A stretch of DNA of 5,268 bases, from contig CANHKE010000126.1 of NCBI GenBank assembly GCA_947461155.1, positions 1 to 5,268 of the forward strand, in the 5' to 3' direction. The position numbers and the translations under genes were made by a program. Under the pieces are notes generated by a model that saw only the letters and a list, made by a program, of their open reading frames with translations, ran no database searches and was not told the DNA's origin. Position 1 is the stretch's first letter, and the number at the start of each line of letters is the position of its first letter. This stretch comes from Cytophagaceae bacterium (GTDB lineage Bacteria; Bacteroidota; Bacteroidia; Cytophagales; Spirosomataceae). This document shows, piece by piece, positions 1 through 5,268 of the stretch.

Positions 1-308
1 GGACTAATCACCTCGATGGGTAATGTGGCATATAATTTAGGCCCCATGACCTTCACCGGATATTTCACCCAATGCTCTAAACCCTTTTGGATTTGTGTCA
101 ACACCGAAGGCACCACCGAACTAATCAAAATCGATTGCACCGTAAACTCCGGGAAACCTTTGTCGGTGAGCTCCTTCTGAATCCAATGTTCCATTCGAAT
201 CGCGCTCCACGGCTGATGTGTGGGTGTACGCAAAATCACCTTCCACTCGGTATCGGTGTAAAATCCACAGACGATGTCTGTATTTCCAATGTCAACAACT
301 AAATGCAT
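1..308 (-). CDS. coaX: Type III pantothenate kinase, N-terminal part (runs off left edge)
   Basis: CoaX phosphorylates pantothenate with ATP, the first step of coenzyme A synthesis, in the cytoplasm. The minus strand from the ATG at 308-306 stays open to the window edge for 102 codons. It begins MHLVVDIGNTDIVCGFY, where DIGNT (residues 6-10) is the phosphate-binding signature of the ASKHA-fold type III kinases. Further on are an R-T pair near residue 28, ISSVVPSVL (about 63-71), and VMGPKLYATLPIEVISP at the end. That last segment normally sits just before the catalytic G-x-D-R motif, which would lie outside the window. The start overlaps the last 10 bases of nadE in another frame, which suggests translational coupling. 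Family members are about 240-260 residues, so a little over half is missing here. The family call is based on motif recall, not a search. Confidence 0.9.
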   Translation of the reverse strand, partial: MHLVVDIGNTDIVCGFYTDTEWKVILRTPTHQPWSAIRMEHWIQKELTDKGFPEFTVQSILISSVVPSVLTQIQKGLEHWVKYPVKVMGPKLYATLPIEVIS

Positions 309-2221
309 GTAGGTAAATCTTTTTCAAGTCCAGCCGATAAAATCGGGAAACGCAACCACGATTTGGGATCAAGGCTGTAATCATCCACATGGAATCCAGG
401 CGCATAACGCTCTCGTTTCCACTGATTTCGCGCCCATAAACGAAAGAATCGATGGGCAAATTCATCCAATTGCGCGGCATTAAACTGCGCACCATATACT
501 TGATTTAATTTTGAAGCACATTCCGCAGGCGACAATCGATCATAAAAAGACCAGCGCTCCAAGGCATTCAAAATCGGATACGGCATCAAATCCTCCTCAT
601 CCACCTGCTTCGTATCCAATGGGCGCAATTCCGCACTTGGCTCTAACGCATTCACCCCAGATAATCCTTTGATCGTCAGATTTCCATCCAAACCAACCTG
701 TTCCATCCATTTCAACCACACCCGAATAAATGGTTTATCAATCCCGGCAATCGGTGAGATCGATCCCGACGTATCACCATCCATCGTCGCATAACCCACA
801 CTCGCTTCAGAGCGATTTGAGGTAGCTAAAAGGAGGGCATTGTGGATATTTGCTAACATCCACGCGCTCGGGGCACGAACACGTGCTTGCACATTTTGCA
901 AGGTAATGTCGTCTGTTTTCCAGCTCAATTCTCGGCCAATCGCTCCTTCTATGAGGGTTCGGTATTCCGATACCAGGGTATCTATTTGAATTTCAGCGTG
1001 ATTGGCACCCAAGCAAGCAGCCAAATCATGGGCGGATTGGCGGGTTTCCACCGAAGAATTAACCGTTCCCTGATACAGTGTCTGGATAAAACGGCGCGTA
1101 AACGAAGGTACATCCTCCACTGAATTCATCCAGGGAATATAGGCCATTCGCTTTTTCATGCCTTCCCAACCAAGCTGCTTTTCAGCCAATTGAATGGCCA
1201 AATAACATAAGGAGGCAATCGCAGATGAATCCGCACCTCCCGATAAAGAAATCACATAACCATATGAAAATGACTTGCGTACATAATCCCACAAGCCCAA
1301 AGAAACCGAACGGGCAAATTCCTCTTCTTTGATGTGAATGGATGCCTCCCAATTGGCCGCAGCGAAAGTCTGCGAAACAGCCTTAGCTTGTACAAAAGCC
1401 GGCAATGAAATGATATCGTCACCAGCGTCATCGACCGATTTTAATTCCACGGTGGAATAAATCAGTTCATGATCGTTCATGGAAAACCGTTGGGTTTGGC
1501 TAATGATATTCCCACGATCAGCCACATAGGCATCCCCATCAAAAATCACCCGACCAGATTCATTGCCTAATAAATTCGCAAAAACATAGACTCCATCGAT
1601 AATTTGAGAACCCGCCACAGCTAATTGCTGGCGTACTTTATTTTTCCCAAACGAAAAATGCGAAGCCGTAGGATTAATAAGCATCGAAACACCCCGTTTC
1701 GCTAACCCATAAGCCGGACGTTTATCGCCTTCCCAGGCATCTTGACAGATTTCCACACCCATCGTCCAAGCACCCCCCCGGATGCGGTAATCCCCGAAAG
1801 GAATTCCTTGCCAATGCGAACGTTTGCCAGCAGGCCAAGGCGTAAACCACCGCGGTTCATAATGCACGCCATCATCGGCCAAATGTTGTTTGGGAATCAA
1901 TGCGACAATCTTTCCATGCGCAACACACGCGACTACGTTGTATAAATGCCCTTCGTGGCGGATGGGTAAACCGACCCATACCAAACAAGAATATGCTTCA
2001 CTTGCTAATTTATGTAGGTATTCGATTGCTTTAATTTCCGTCAATGGAGCCAAAAACTGATCCTCACACCCATATCCAGTCAAACACATTTCAGGAAAAC
2101 AGAGTACCTGCACACCGGCAGTTTCCGCTGCGGAAATAGCTGATTTTATTCGAAGGTAATTTCCTTCCCAATCTAAAGGAGTCTGATTCAAGACGGCAGC
2201 TCCTACATTGACTTGCGACAT
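299..2221 (-). CDS. nadE: Glutamine-dependent NAD+ synthetase
   Basis: This 640-residue cytoplasmic enzyme converts deamido-NAD+ to NAD+ using ATP and ammonia taken from glutamine. The N-terminal nitrilase-type glutaminase domain (about 1-270) carries the expected triad: E44 in FPEMCLTGYG, K111 in IPKQHL and C159 in EICQDAW. The C-terminal synthetase domain (about 300-640) has the ATP-pyrophosphatase P-loop LSGGADSSA (326-334). It also has LQNVQARVRA (441-450), ATSNRSEASVGYATMDGDTS (466-485) and EPSAELRP (527-534). Length fits the long two-domain family. The ATG at 2221 lies 1 base after the stop of the upstream lipoprotein gene and directly precedes the nitrilase strand. No Shine-Dalgarno is evident. 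The 3' end overlaps coaX by 10 bases, so it is probably the middle gene of a three-gene transcript. The 'SNRSE' in place of 'GNKSE' is, from memory, usual for the Bacteroidota version. Confidence 0.97.
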   Translation of the reverse strand: MSQVNVGAAVLNQTPLDWEGNYLRIKSAISAAETAGVQVLCFPEMCLTGYGCEDQFLAPLTEIKAIEYLHKLASEAYSCLVWVGLPIRHEGHLYNVVACVAHGKIVALIPKQHLADDGVHYEPRWFTPWPAGKRSHWQGIPFGDYRIRGGAWTMGVEICQDAWEGDKRPAYGLAKRGVSMLINPTASHFSFGKNKVRQQLAVAGSQIIDGVYVFANLLGNESGRVIFDGDAYVADRGNIISQTQRFSMNDHELIYSTVELKSVDDAGDDIISLPAFVQAKAVSQTFAAANWEASIHIKEEEFARSVSLGLWDYVRKSFSYGYVISLSGGADSSAIASLCYLAIQLAEKQLGWEGMKKRMAYIPWMNSVEDVPSFTRRFIQTLYQGTVNSSVETRQSAHDLAACLGANHAEIQIDTLVSEYRTLIEGAIGRELSWKTDDITLQNVQARVRAPSAWMLANIHNALLLATSNRSEASVGYATMDGDTSGSISPIAGIDKPFIRVWLKWMEQVGLDGNLTIKGLSGVNALEPSAELRPLDTKQVDEEDLMPYPILNALERWSFYDRLSPAECASKLNQVYGAQFNAAQLDEFAHRFFRLWARNQWKRERYAPGFHVDDYSLDPKSWLRFPILSAGLEKDLPTCI

Positions 2222-2222
2222 A

Positions 2223-2519
2223 TTAACGTGGCTTCGCAGCTGGAGCTGGCTTTTTTCTTCCTAAAATTTTATACCAAGGTTTGGCAGTAACAACCTCTTT
2301 TTGGCCATTCGCACCTACACGTACGTGCTTGTAACGAGGTGTCCACATCCATGACATCGCTTCCCGCGGACGGTAATAACTTTCGCCATGCCGGTGTTCA
2401 ACCCGCACCCGACACGTTTCCCGAGGGCAACGGGCGGACCAACACGCACTCAGGATCATAGTCGAAAAGACTAGGAAAAGAACATTCCAAAACGGACTGG
2501 TACGTGATGCTTTTGACAT
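2223..2519 (-). CDS. Small unrecognised lipoprotein, first gene of the nadE-coaX unit
   Basis: This 98-residue protein is of unknown function and I do not recognise a family. The N-terminus has basic residues (K3, R6), a hydrophobic stretch (about 10-25) and a clean lipobox LSAC with the lipidated cysteine at C26. It should therefore be exported and anchored in a membrane by signal peptidase II processing. The mature part is short, about 73 residues. It holds two more cysteines spaced CPRETC (31-36), a His/Arg patch EHRHG (41-45), and an aromatic stretch with several Trp and Tyr (48-64). The tail is basic, rich in Pro, Ala and Lys (89-98). The ATG at 2519 gives the full signal sequence. The gene ends 1 base before nadE, implying co-transcription, but nothing in the protein points to NAD metabolism. 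It could simply lead the operon by position. The coding status rests mainly on the perfect lipoprotein signal and the tight spacing. Confidence 0.85.
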   Translation of the reverse strand: MSKASRTSPFWNVLFLVFSTMILSACWSARCPRETCRVRVEHRHGESYYRPREAMSWMWTPRYKHVRVGANGQKEVVTAKPWYKILGRKKPAPAAKPR

Positions 2520-2617
2520 GAAATCAATTAAAAAGAATTCGAAGCTAGTGCTATAACGAATCCTGATTAGTTAAATTACAAATCAACCCGTATTTTTACT
2601 GGGAATTCTAGGTTAAT
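2520..2617. promoter_or_regulatory. Divergent intergenic region between the lipoprotein gene and queE
   Basis: These 98 AT-rich bases separate two divergent starts, so both transcripts should begin here. For queE the best candidate is TTAG (2567-2570), 20 bases, then TATTTTTA (2591-2598). That is close to the Bacteroidota TTTG / TAnnTTTG pattern, with one mismatch in each box, and would give a leader of about 15 bases. On the minus strand TAGCTTCG (2547-2540) matches the -7 pattern at 7 of 8 positions, but no TTG box stands at a suitable distance. No riboswitch-like structure or terminator is visible. Confidence 0.5.
2567..2598 (+). promoter_or_regulatory. Candidate queE promoter (weak match)
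   Basis: The sites are TTAG at 2567-2570 (-33 consensus TTTG) and TATTTTTA at 2591-2598 (-7 consensus TAnnTTTG), with a spacing of 20 bases. Each box has one mismatch, so the match could be chance in AT-rich DNA. Transcription would start near 2602-2605. Confidence 0.3.
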
Positions 2618-3265
2618 ATGCAATCCAAACTCAAAGATATAAAAACAGCCGCAAAATCAGACGTTTTTGAATACCCGGTCATGGAATCTTTTTACACGAT
2701 TCAAGGCGAAGGAAAGTATCAAGGACATGCTGCTTATTTTATCCGCTTAGGCGGCTGTGACGTCGGTTGCCACTGGTGCGATGTCAAAGAATCTTGGCCC
2801 GTAGACACCCATCCCCGTAAATCAGTTGACACTTTAGTCAACGAAGCACTTCAGTTTCCAGGCCGACTCGCCGTCATCACAGGTGGGGAACCATTAATGC
2901 ACGATTTAGGACCATTGACAACGGCATTGCAAGCAGCTGGTTTCCAAACAAATATCGAAACCTCGGGTGTATGCGAAGAAGTTACAGGCACTTGGGATTG
3001 GATCTGTTTTTCACCCAAAAAATTCAAGGAACCGAATCCAGCGATTTTAGCTCAGGTGCACGAATTGAAAGTGGTCATTTTTCACCCTTCTGATATGCCT
3101 TGGGCGGCGGCTTGGGCAGATAAAATTCCTACTGAGGCCGCTTTATATTTACAACCTGAGTGGTCTAAACAAGAAACGATTAATCCGCTGATTGTTGATT
3201 TCGTGAAGTCAAATCCACAATGGCGCATTTCGGTTCAAACCCATAAGTTCCTTCAAATCCCCTAA
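2618..3265 (+). CDS. queE: 7-carboxy-7-deazaguanine synthase (radical SAM)
   Basis: QueE rearranges 6-carboxy-tetrahydropterin to 7-carboxy-7-deazaguanine, an early step toward preQ0 and queuosine in tRNA. The 215-residue product carries the cluster motif C47-x3-C51-x2-C54 in GGCDVGCHWCD, which binds the [4Fe-4S] cluster used with SAM. It also has the family's substrate segment FYTIQGEGKYQG (25-36), TGGEP (88-92), ETSG (114-117), SPKKFKEP (132-139) and the closing VQTHKFLQIP (206-215). Length is normal. The ATG at 2618 is the first in frame. An alternative at M22 (2681) lies only three codons before the conserved segment and is less likely. It heads a plus-strand unit with the OmpA-like gene that follows after 3 bases. 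No other queuosine gene is in the window, so the 6-carboxytetrahydropterin (queD) and queC steps must be encoded elsewhere. Confidence 0.95.
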   Translation: MQSKLKDIKTAAKSDVFEYPVMESFYTIQGEGKYQGHAAYFIRLGGCDVGCHWCDVKESWPVDTHPRKSVDTLVNEALQFPGRLAVITGGEPLMHDLGPLTTALQAAGFQTNIETSGVCEEVTGTWDWICFSPKKFKEPNPAILAQVHELKVVIFHPSDMPWAAAWADKIPTEAALYLQPEWSKQETINPLIVDFVKSNPQWRISVQTHKFLQIP

Positions 3266-3268
3266 GGT

Positions 3269-4459
3269 ATGTTGGCCTGGCTCATCCCGTTTGTCGCTTA
3301 TTGCCTACCGATGGATAGCCTCCCTTCGCCGATAACGGAATTAAATCTACATCGGACCCAATACTTCCCCCAATACCACGTAGCTTCTCAAAACCTGTAC
3401 GTAACCGTCCGGAAAGCAGCAAAAACCGATGAGGAGCTTTTTGTGGCCCATTGGAATGGTCGGCATTTTGACGCCCCAGCACCCATCGAGGCCATCAATC
3501 GGGAAAATAATGAGGGAACGCCAAGCATTAGCCAAGATGGAAAAACACTTTATTTTTCTGCCTGCGAATACCCGAATAGTTTTGGAGGCTGCGACTTATA
3601 TGAAAGCCAGTGGATGGGCGCTTCCTGGTCAAAGCCAAAAAACCTAGGTTTTTTAATTAATTCGCATGAATGGGAAGGACAGCCACACATCAGTCCAGAT
3701 GGCGCGAAACTGTATTTCTCTTCGGACCGATTGGGCGGATTTGGCAAACGAGATATTTGGGTAAGTGAAAAAGATGAGCAAGGGCGCTGGAATACGCCAA
3801 AAAATGTCGGCAACTTAATAAACTCAAACGAAGACGAACAAGGGCCTTACATCCTGGCAAGTAAATCAGTATTCATTTATTCGAGTAGTAAAGCTGGCGG
3901 AAAAGGCGGGCTTGATTATTACCAAACCCCATATCCGATCATTTCAGGCGAAAAACCAGAGGCGATACAGCTATTAAACACCGCTAACCACGATGCTGGG
4001 ATTAGTATAGGACCTGAAGATGATTCATACTTCATCTCACGCAAATCCACAGAATCAGAACGTGAATTAGATATTGCACAGGTTTGGATATCCCCTGAAA
4101 CCTGGCTGAAAGCGCCGGTTAAACGCATTCAATTTGACTCCTTACATTTCGAGTCGATTCAATTTGCCAATAATGCCTGGAATTTGACCGACCCCATACC
4201 CGATTGTCTACGCAACCTAGCCAAATACCTACACGAAAATCCCGCACAATTCATTGACATAGAAGGACATACGGATGATATTGGCAATGCATCCAATAAT
4301 CAAATCTTATCGGAGAAACGGGCTTTATCTGTGAAAATGCAGTTAATCAAACTGGGCATTTCCGCAGACCGCATGCAAACACGAGGTTTAGGCAATACCG
4401 TCCCCAAAGAGAAGTTGGACCGTCAGAAAAACCGACGCATCGAAATCAAATTACGTTAA
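3269..4459 (+). CDS. Exported PD40 beta-propeller protein with C-terminal OmpA peptidoglycan-binding domain
   Basis: This 396-residue protein probably sits in the periplasm or at the outer membrane and binds peptidoglycan. The N-terminus (1-14) is hydrophobic but has no basic residue. VAYC at 9-12 resembles a lipobox, but Tyr before Cys makes lipidation doubtful. Residues about 34-273 hold propeller-like repeats. The clearest are EGTPSISQDGKTLYFS (82-97) and EGQPHISPDGAKLYFSSDR (136-154), each followed by a GG-x-D-[LI] strand. Weaker copies lie near 34-62, 190-220 and 242-273. The OmpA domain (about 290-396) has EGHTDDIG and SEKRALSV; D336 and R351, 15 residues apart, match the pair that binds diaminopimelate in OmpA. 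No membrane barrel or TPR segment is present, unlike PorE of the type IX secretion system. The ATG at 3269 is the first possible start, because the in-frame queE stop lies one codon upstream. M15 (3311) would lose the signal. The role is inferred as structural or envelope-anchoring. Confidence 0.88.
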   Translation: MLAWLIPFVAYCLPMDSLPSPITELNLHRTQYFPQYHVASQNLYVTVRKAAKTDEELFVAHWNGRHFDAPAPIEAINRENNEGTPSISQDGKTLYFSACEYPNSFGGCDLYESQWMGASWSKPKNLGFLINSHEWEGQPHISPDGAKLYFSSDRLGGFGKRDIWVSEKDEQGRWNTPKNVGNLINSNEDEQGPYILASKSVFIYSSSKAGGKGGLDYYQTPYPIISGEKPEAIQLLNTANHDAGISIGPEDDSYFISRKSTESERELDIAQVWISPETWLKAPVKRIQFDSLHFESIQFANNAWNLTDPIPDCLRNLAKYLHENPAQFIDIEGHTDDIGNASNNQILSEKRALSVKMQLIKLGISADRMQTRGLGNTVPKEKLDRQKNRRIEIKLR

Positions 4460-4953
4460 GCTTTTTTCTTGCGCGCCTTTTTCTTCTTTTTGCGCGAAGT
4501 CTTTTTCTTTTTCTTTTTGGGCGCCACTGGATGTTCCGCACGGCCAACGGAGTCGCGTTGCGCCCAGGAAATTTTCAGGGAATCTGTGATTTCTTCAGGA
4601 GACAAAAGCCTCAGTTCTACTTTTGAAATTCCGAAAGGAACTAAACCAAGATCCTGCGCAGCACATTTGGATACGTCGATGACACCCCCGCGAAAAAAGG
4701 GACCACGATCGTTCACGCGAACAAAAACTTTTTTACCCGTTTTCACCAAGGTAACTTCCACCCAGGATCCCATCGGATAGGATTTATGTGCGGCAGTGTA
4801 GACAAATGGATGGTATTTTTCACCTGAATAGGTCCGAGAACCCCAGTGTTTGGCATGATAAAAAGTACCTAAACCTTTCTGAGTTTGGGCTAGTCCAATG
4901 AAGCTAGCTAACATAAAAAGAACACCGAGAATTAACCTATTTTTTTGAATCAT
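4456..4953 (-). CDS. RlpA-like double-psi beta-barrel exported protein with polylysine tail
   Basis: This 165-residue exported protein is of the septal ring/rare lipoprotein A type; characterised RlpA is a lytic transglycosylase acting on peptidoglycan. Residues 1-23 form a signal peptide (MIQKNRLILG, then a hydrophobic run ending GLAQ). The barrel domain (about 26-117) has SGEKYHPF, YTAAHKSYPMGSWVEVT, VRVNDRGPFFRGGVIDVS and KCAAQDLGL. E45, H56 and D82 correspond to the residues reported important in Pseudomonas RlpA, so activity is plausible. There is no lipobox and no SPOR domain. Residues 146-165 are almost entirely Lys/Arg. The start at 4953 was chosen because it begins a proper signal peptide and lies just downstream of a good promoter. 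An in-frame ATG at 5004 would place 17 atypical residues across the gltA terminator. The gene converges on the OmpA-like gene, and their stop codons overlap in TTAA. Confidence 0.9.
   Translation of the reverse strand: MIQKNRLILGVLFMLASFIGLAQTQKGLGTFYHAKHWGSRTYSGEKYHPFVYTAAHKSYPMGSWVEVTLVKTGKKVFVRVNDRGPFFRGGVIDVSKCAAQDLGLVPFGISKVELRLLSPEEITDSLKISWAQRDSVGRAEHPVAPKKKKKKTSRKKKKKARKKKA
4459..4518 (-). other. Lysine-rich C-terminal tail with a tandem hexamer repeat
   Basis: The last 20 codons of the RlpA-like gene encode 14 Lys, 2 Arg, 2 Ala, one Thr and one Ser, in runs of six, five and three lysines. The first run is an exact (AAAAAG)x3 repeat on the minus strand (CTTTTT x3 at 4501-4518 on plus), so gain or loss of a unit would change the tail by two lysines without shifting the frame. 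Such a tail on an exported protein may bind acidic cell-surface polymers; that is inference. Confidence 0.85.
4468..4518 (+). terminator. Candidate intrinsic terminator for the queE/OmpA-like transcript, inside the opposite gene
   Basis: On the plus strand, 9 bases past the OmpA-like stop, CTT+CGCGC (4468-4470 and 4472-4476, with G4471 bulged) can pair with GCGCGAAG (4492-4499). This forms an 8-bp stem with a 15-base pyrimidine loop. It is followed by TC and three runs of five T (4502-4518). The shape fits a Rho-independent terminator, although the loop is long and the stem has a bulge. The whole element lies within the lysine-tail codons of the convergent gene. Confidence 0.4.
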
Positions 4954-4959
4954 AGGCTG

Positions 4960-4991
4960 CAAAACTAAGTGGAATTGGGGGATAAAACAAA
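4960..4991 (-). promoter_or_regulatory. Promoter of the RlpA-like gene (Bacteroidota type), giving a near-leaderless mRNA
   Basis: On the minus strand TTTG (4991-4988) is followed by 20 bases and then TAGTTTTG (4967-4960). This is an exact match to the Bacteroidota vegetative pattern TTTG / TAnnTTTG at normal spacing. Only 6 bases separate the -7 box from the ATG at 4953, so the transcript should start at or a few bases before the start codon, with no room for a ribosome binding site. The -33 box lies in the T-run of the gltA terminator. Confidence 0.65.
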
Positions 4992-5018
4992 AAGGCCCCT
5001 GCAAGCAAGGGCCTTTTT
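4989..5018 (-). terminator. Intrinsic terminator of gltA
   Basis: A perfect 10-bp inverted repeat, AAAAAGGCCC / GGGCCTTTTT, has a 10-base loop and begins 19 bases past the citrate synthase stop codon. On the minus strand it continues as TTTTTGTTTT, a good U-tract. The A/T-flanked stem is symmetrical, so it could also stop transcription on the plus strand, but no plus-strand gene ends nearby. Confidence 0.9.
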
Positions 5019-5037
5019 AACGTTATTTAAGAACAAA

Positions 5038-5268
5038 CTAGCGCTGTGACATCGGAACAAATGCACGAGGTGTCGCACCTACATAAATTTGTCTTGGACG
5101 GCCAATCGGCTCTTTGTTTGTCATCATTTCTTTGTGTTGTGCAATCCAACCCGGTAGACGTCCGATCGCAAATAAGATCGTAAACATGTTCGTAGGGATA
5201 TGCAAAGCGCGGTAAATAATACCTGAATAGAAATCCACATTCGGATATAATTTACGTGCAACGAAATA
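5038..5268 (-). CDS. gltA: Citrate synthase, C-terminal part (runs off right edge)
   Basis: Citrate synthase condenses oxaloacetate and acetyl-CoA at the entry to the TCA cycle. Only the last 76 residues are in the window, and the frame is open to the edge. The peptide reads [20 protein letters not shown] and continues with [21 protein letters not shown] and [10 protein letters not shown], ending AFVPMSQR. This follows the C-terminal end of Escherichia coli GltA closely. The Asp of NVDFYSG (residue 12 of the fragment) corresponds to the catalytic Asp362 of the E. coli enzyme, and the Arg-rich RPRQ segment is the conserved citrate-contacting region. The TAG stop at 5040-5038 is followed by a strong terminator, so gltA ends its own transcript and is not expected to be co-transcribed with the RlpA-like gene. 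Initiation and the 5' part cannot be judged. Confidence 0.96.
   Translation of the reverse strand, partial: YFVARKLYPNVDFYSGIIYRALHIPTNMFTILFAIGRLPGWIAQHKEMMTNKEPIGRPRQIYVGATPRAFVPMSQR

Noticed and set aside
87..302. Plus-strand open frame of 71 codons
   Set aside because: It lies antisense to the coaX N-terminal part, whose minus-strand translation has clear family motifs. The plus-strand peptide has no recognisable feature.
2535..2608. Two GAATTC palindromes (2535-2540 and 2603-2608) in the divergent region as a paired operator
   Set aside because: Only six bases are shared and the flanks do not match, so this is easily chance in AT-rich sequence.
2520..2617. Possible preQ1 riboswitch ahead of queE
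   Set aside because: The 98 bases show no GC-bearing hairpin followed by the A-rich tail expected of preQ1 aptamers, and the likely leader is only about 15 bases.
4459..4520. Programmed frameshift at the A-rich lysine codons
   Set aside because: The runs resemble slippery sequences, but the preceding base is C or G where A is wanted, only a few codons remain, and no downstream stimulator on the coding strand is evident.
4469..4780. Plus-strand open frame with phenylalanine runs
   Set aside because: The Phe runs are the T-runs opposite the lysine tail of the RlpA-like gene. The rest is a shadow of the barrel domain.
4954..5004. Longer RlpA-like start at 5004, adding 17 residues
   Set aside because: It would start inside the gltA terminator hairpin and upstream of the best promoter, and it would put an extra hydrophobic segment ahead of a complete signal peptide.
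1..5268. Mobile element, CRISPR, tRNA or defence-system signals
   Set aside because: No transposase, terminal repeats, spaced direct repeats, cloverleaf or defence-type protein was found on either strand. All long frames are explained by housekeeping or envelope genes.

Overview
The window looks like ordinary chromosomal DNA from a member of the Bacteroidota, plausibly a Cytophagales-type free-living bacterium. The evidence is the company of genes: a PD40-propeller/OmpA-domain protein, a long glutamine-dependent NAD synthetase of the 'ATSNRSE' type and a type III pantothenate kinase. Starts mostly lack a convincing Shine-Dalgarno, and one promoter matches the Bacteroidota pattern TTTG-N20-TAnnTTTG. 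No insertion sequence, phage gene, tRNA, rRNA or CRISPR array was seen. The order-level assignment is inference only.

Left part (1-2519, minus strand): a tightly packed three-gene unit, transcribed right to left. A small unrecognised lipoprotein (2223-2519) is followed after 1 base by nadE (299-2221). The nadE 3' end overlaps by 10 bases the start of coaX (308 down to the left edge, cut off). The two enzymes make NAD+ and start CoA synthesis, so this is a cofactor-biosynthesis unit led by a surface or periplasmic lipoprotein.

Middle (2520-4459): a 98-base divergent intergenic region, then two plus-strand genes. These are queE (7-deazaguanine/queuosine pathway) and, 3 bases after its stop and in the same reading frame, a gene for an exported beta-propeller/OmpA-like protein predicted to grip peptidoglycan.

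Right part (4456-5268, minus strand): an RlpA-like double-psi beta-barrel exported protein converges on the OmpA-like gene, so that both stop codons share the four bases TTAA. Its C-terminus is a lysine-rich tail. The same DNA, read on the other strand, gives a GC hairpin followed by U-runs that could terminate the OmpA-like transcript. Upstream lies the 3' end of citrate synthase (gltA), entering from the right edge and closed by a strong intrinsic terminator. The T-run of that terminator doubles as the -33 box of the rlpA-like promoter, which appears to give a nearly leaderless mRNA.

No clearly new multi-gene system is visible. The most interesting items are the compact double use of DNA around the RlpA-like gene, its polylysine tail, and the unrecognised small lipoprotein ahead of nadE.
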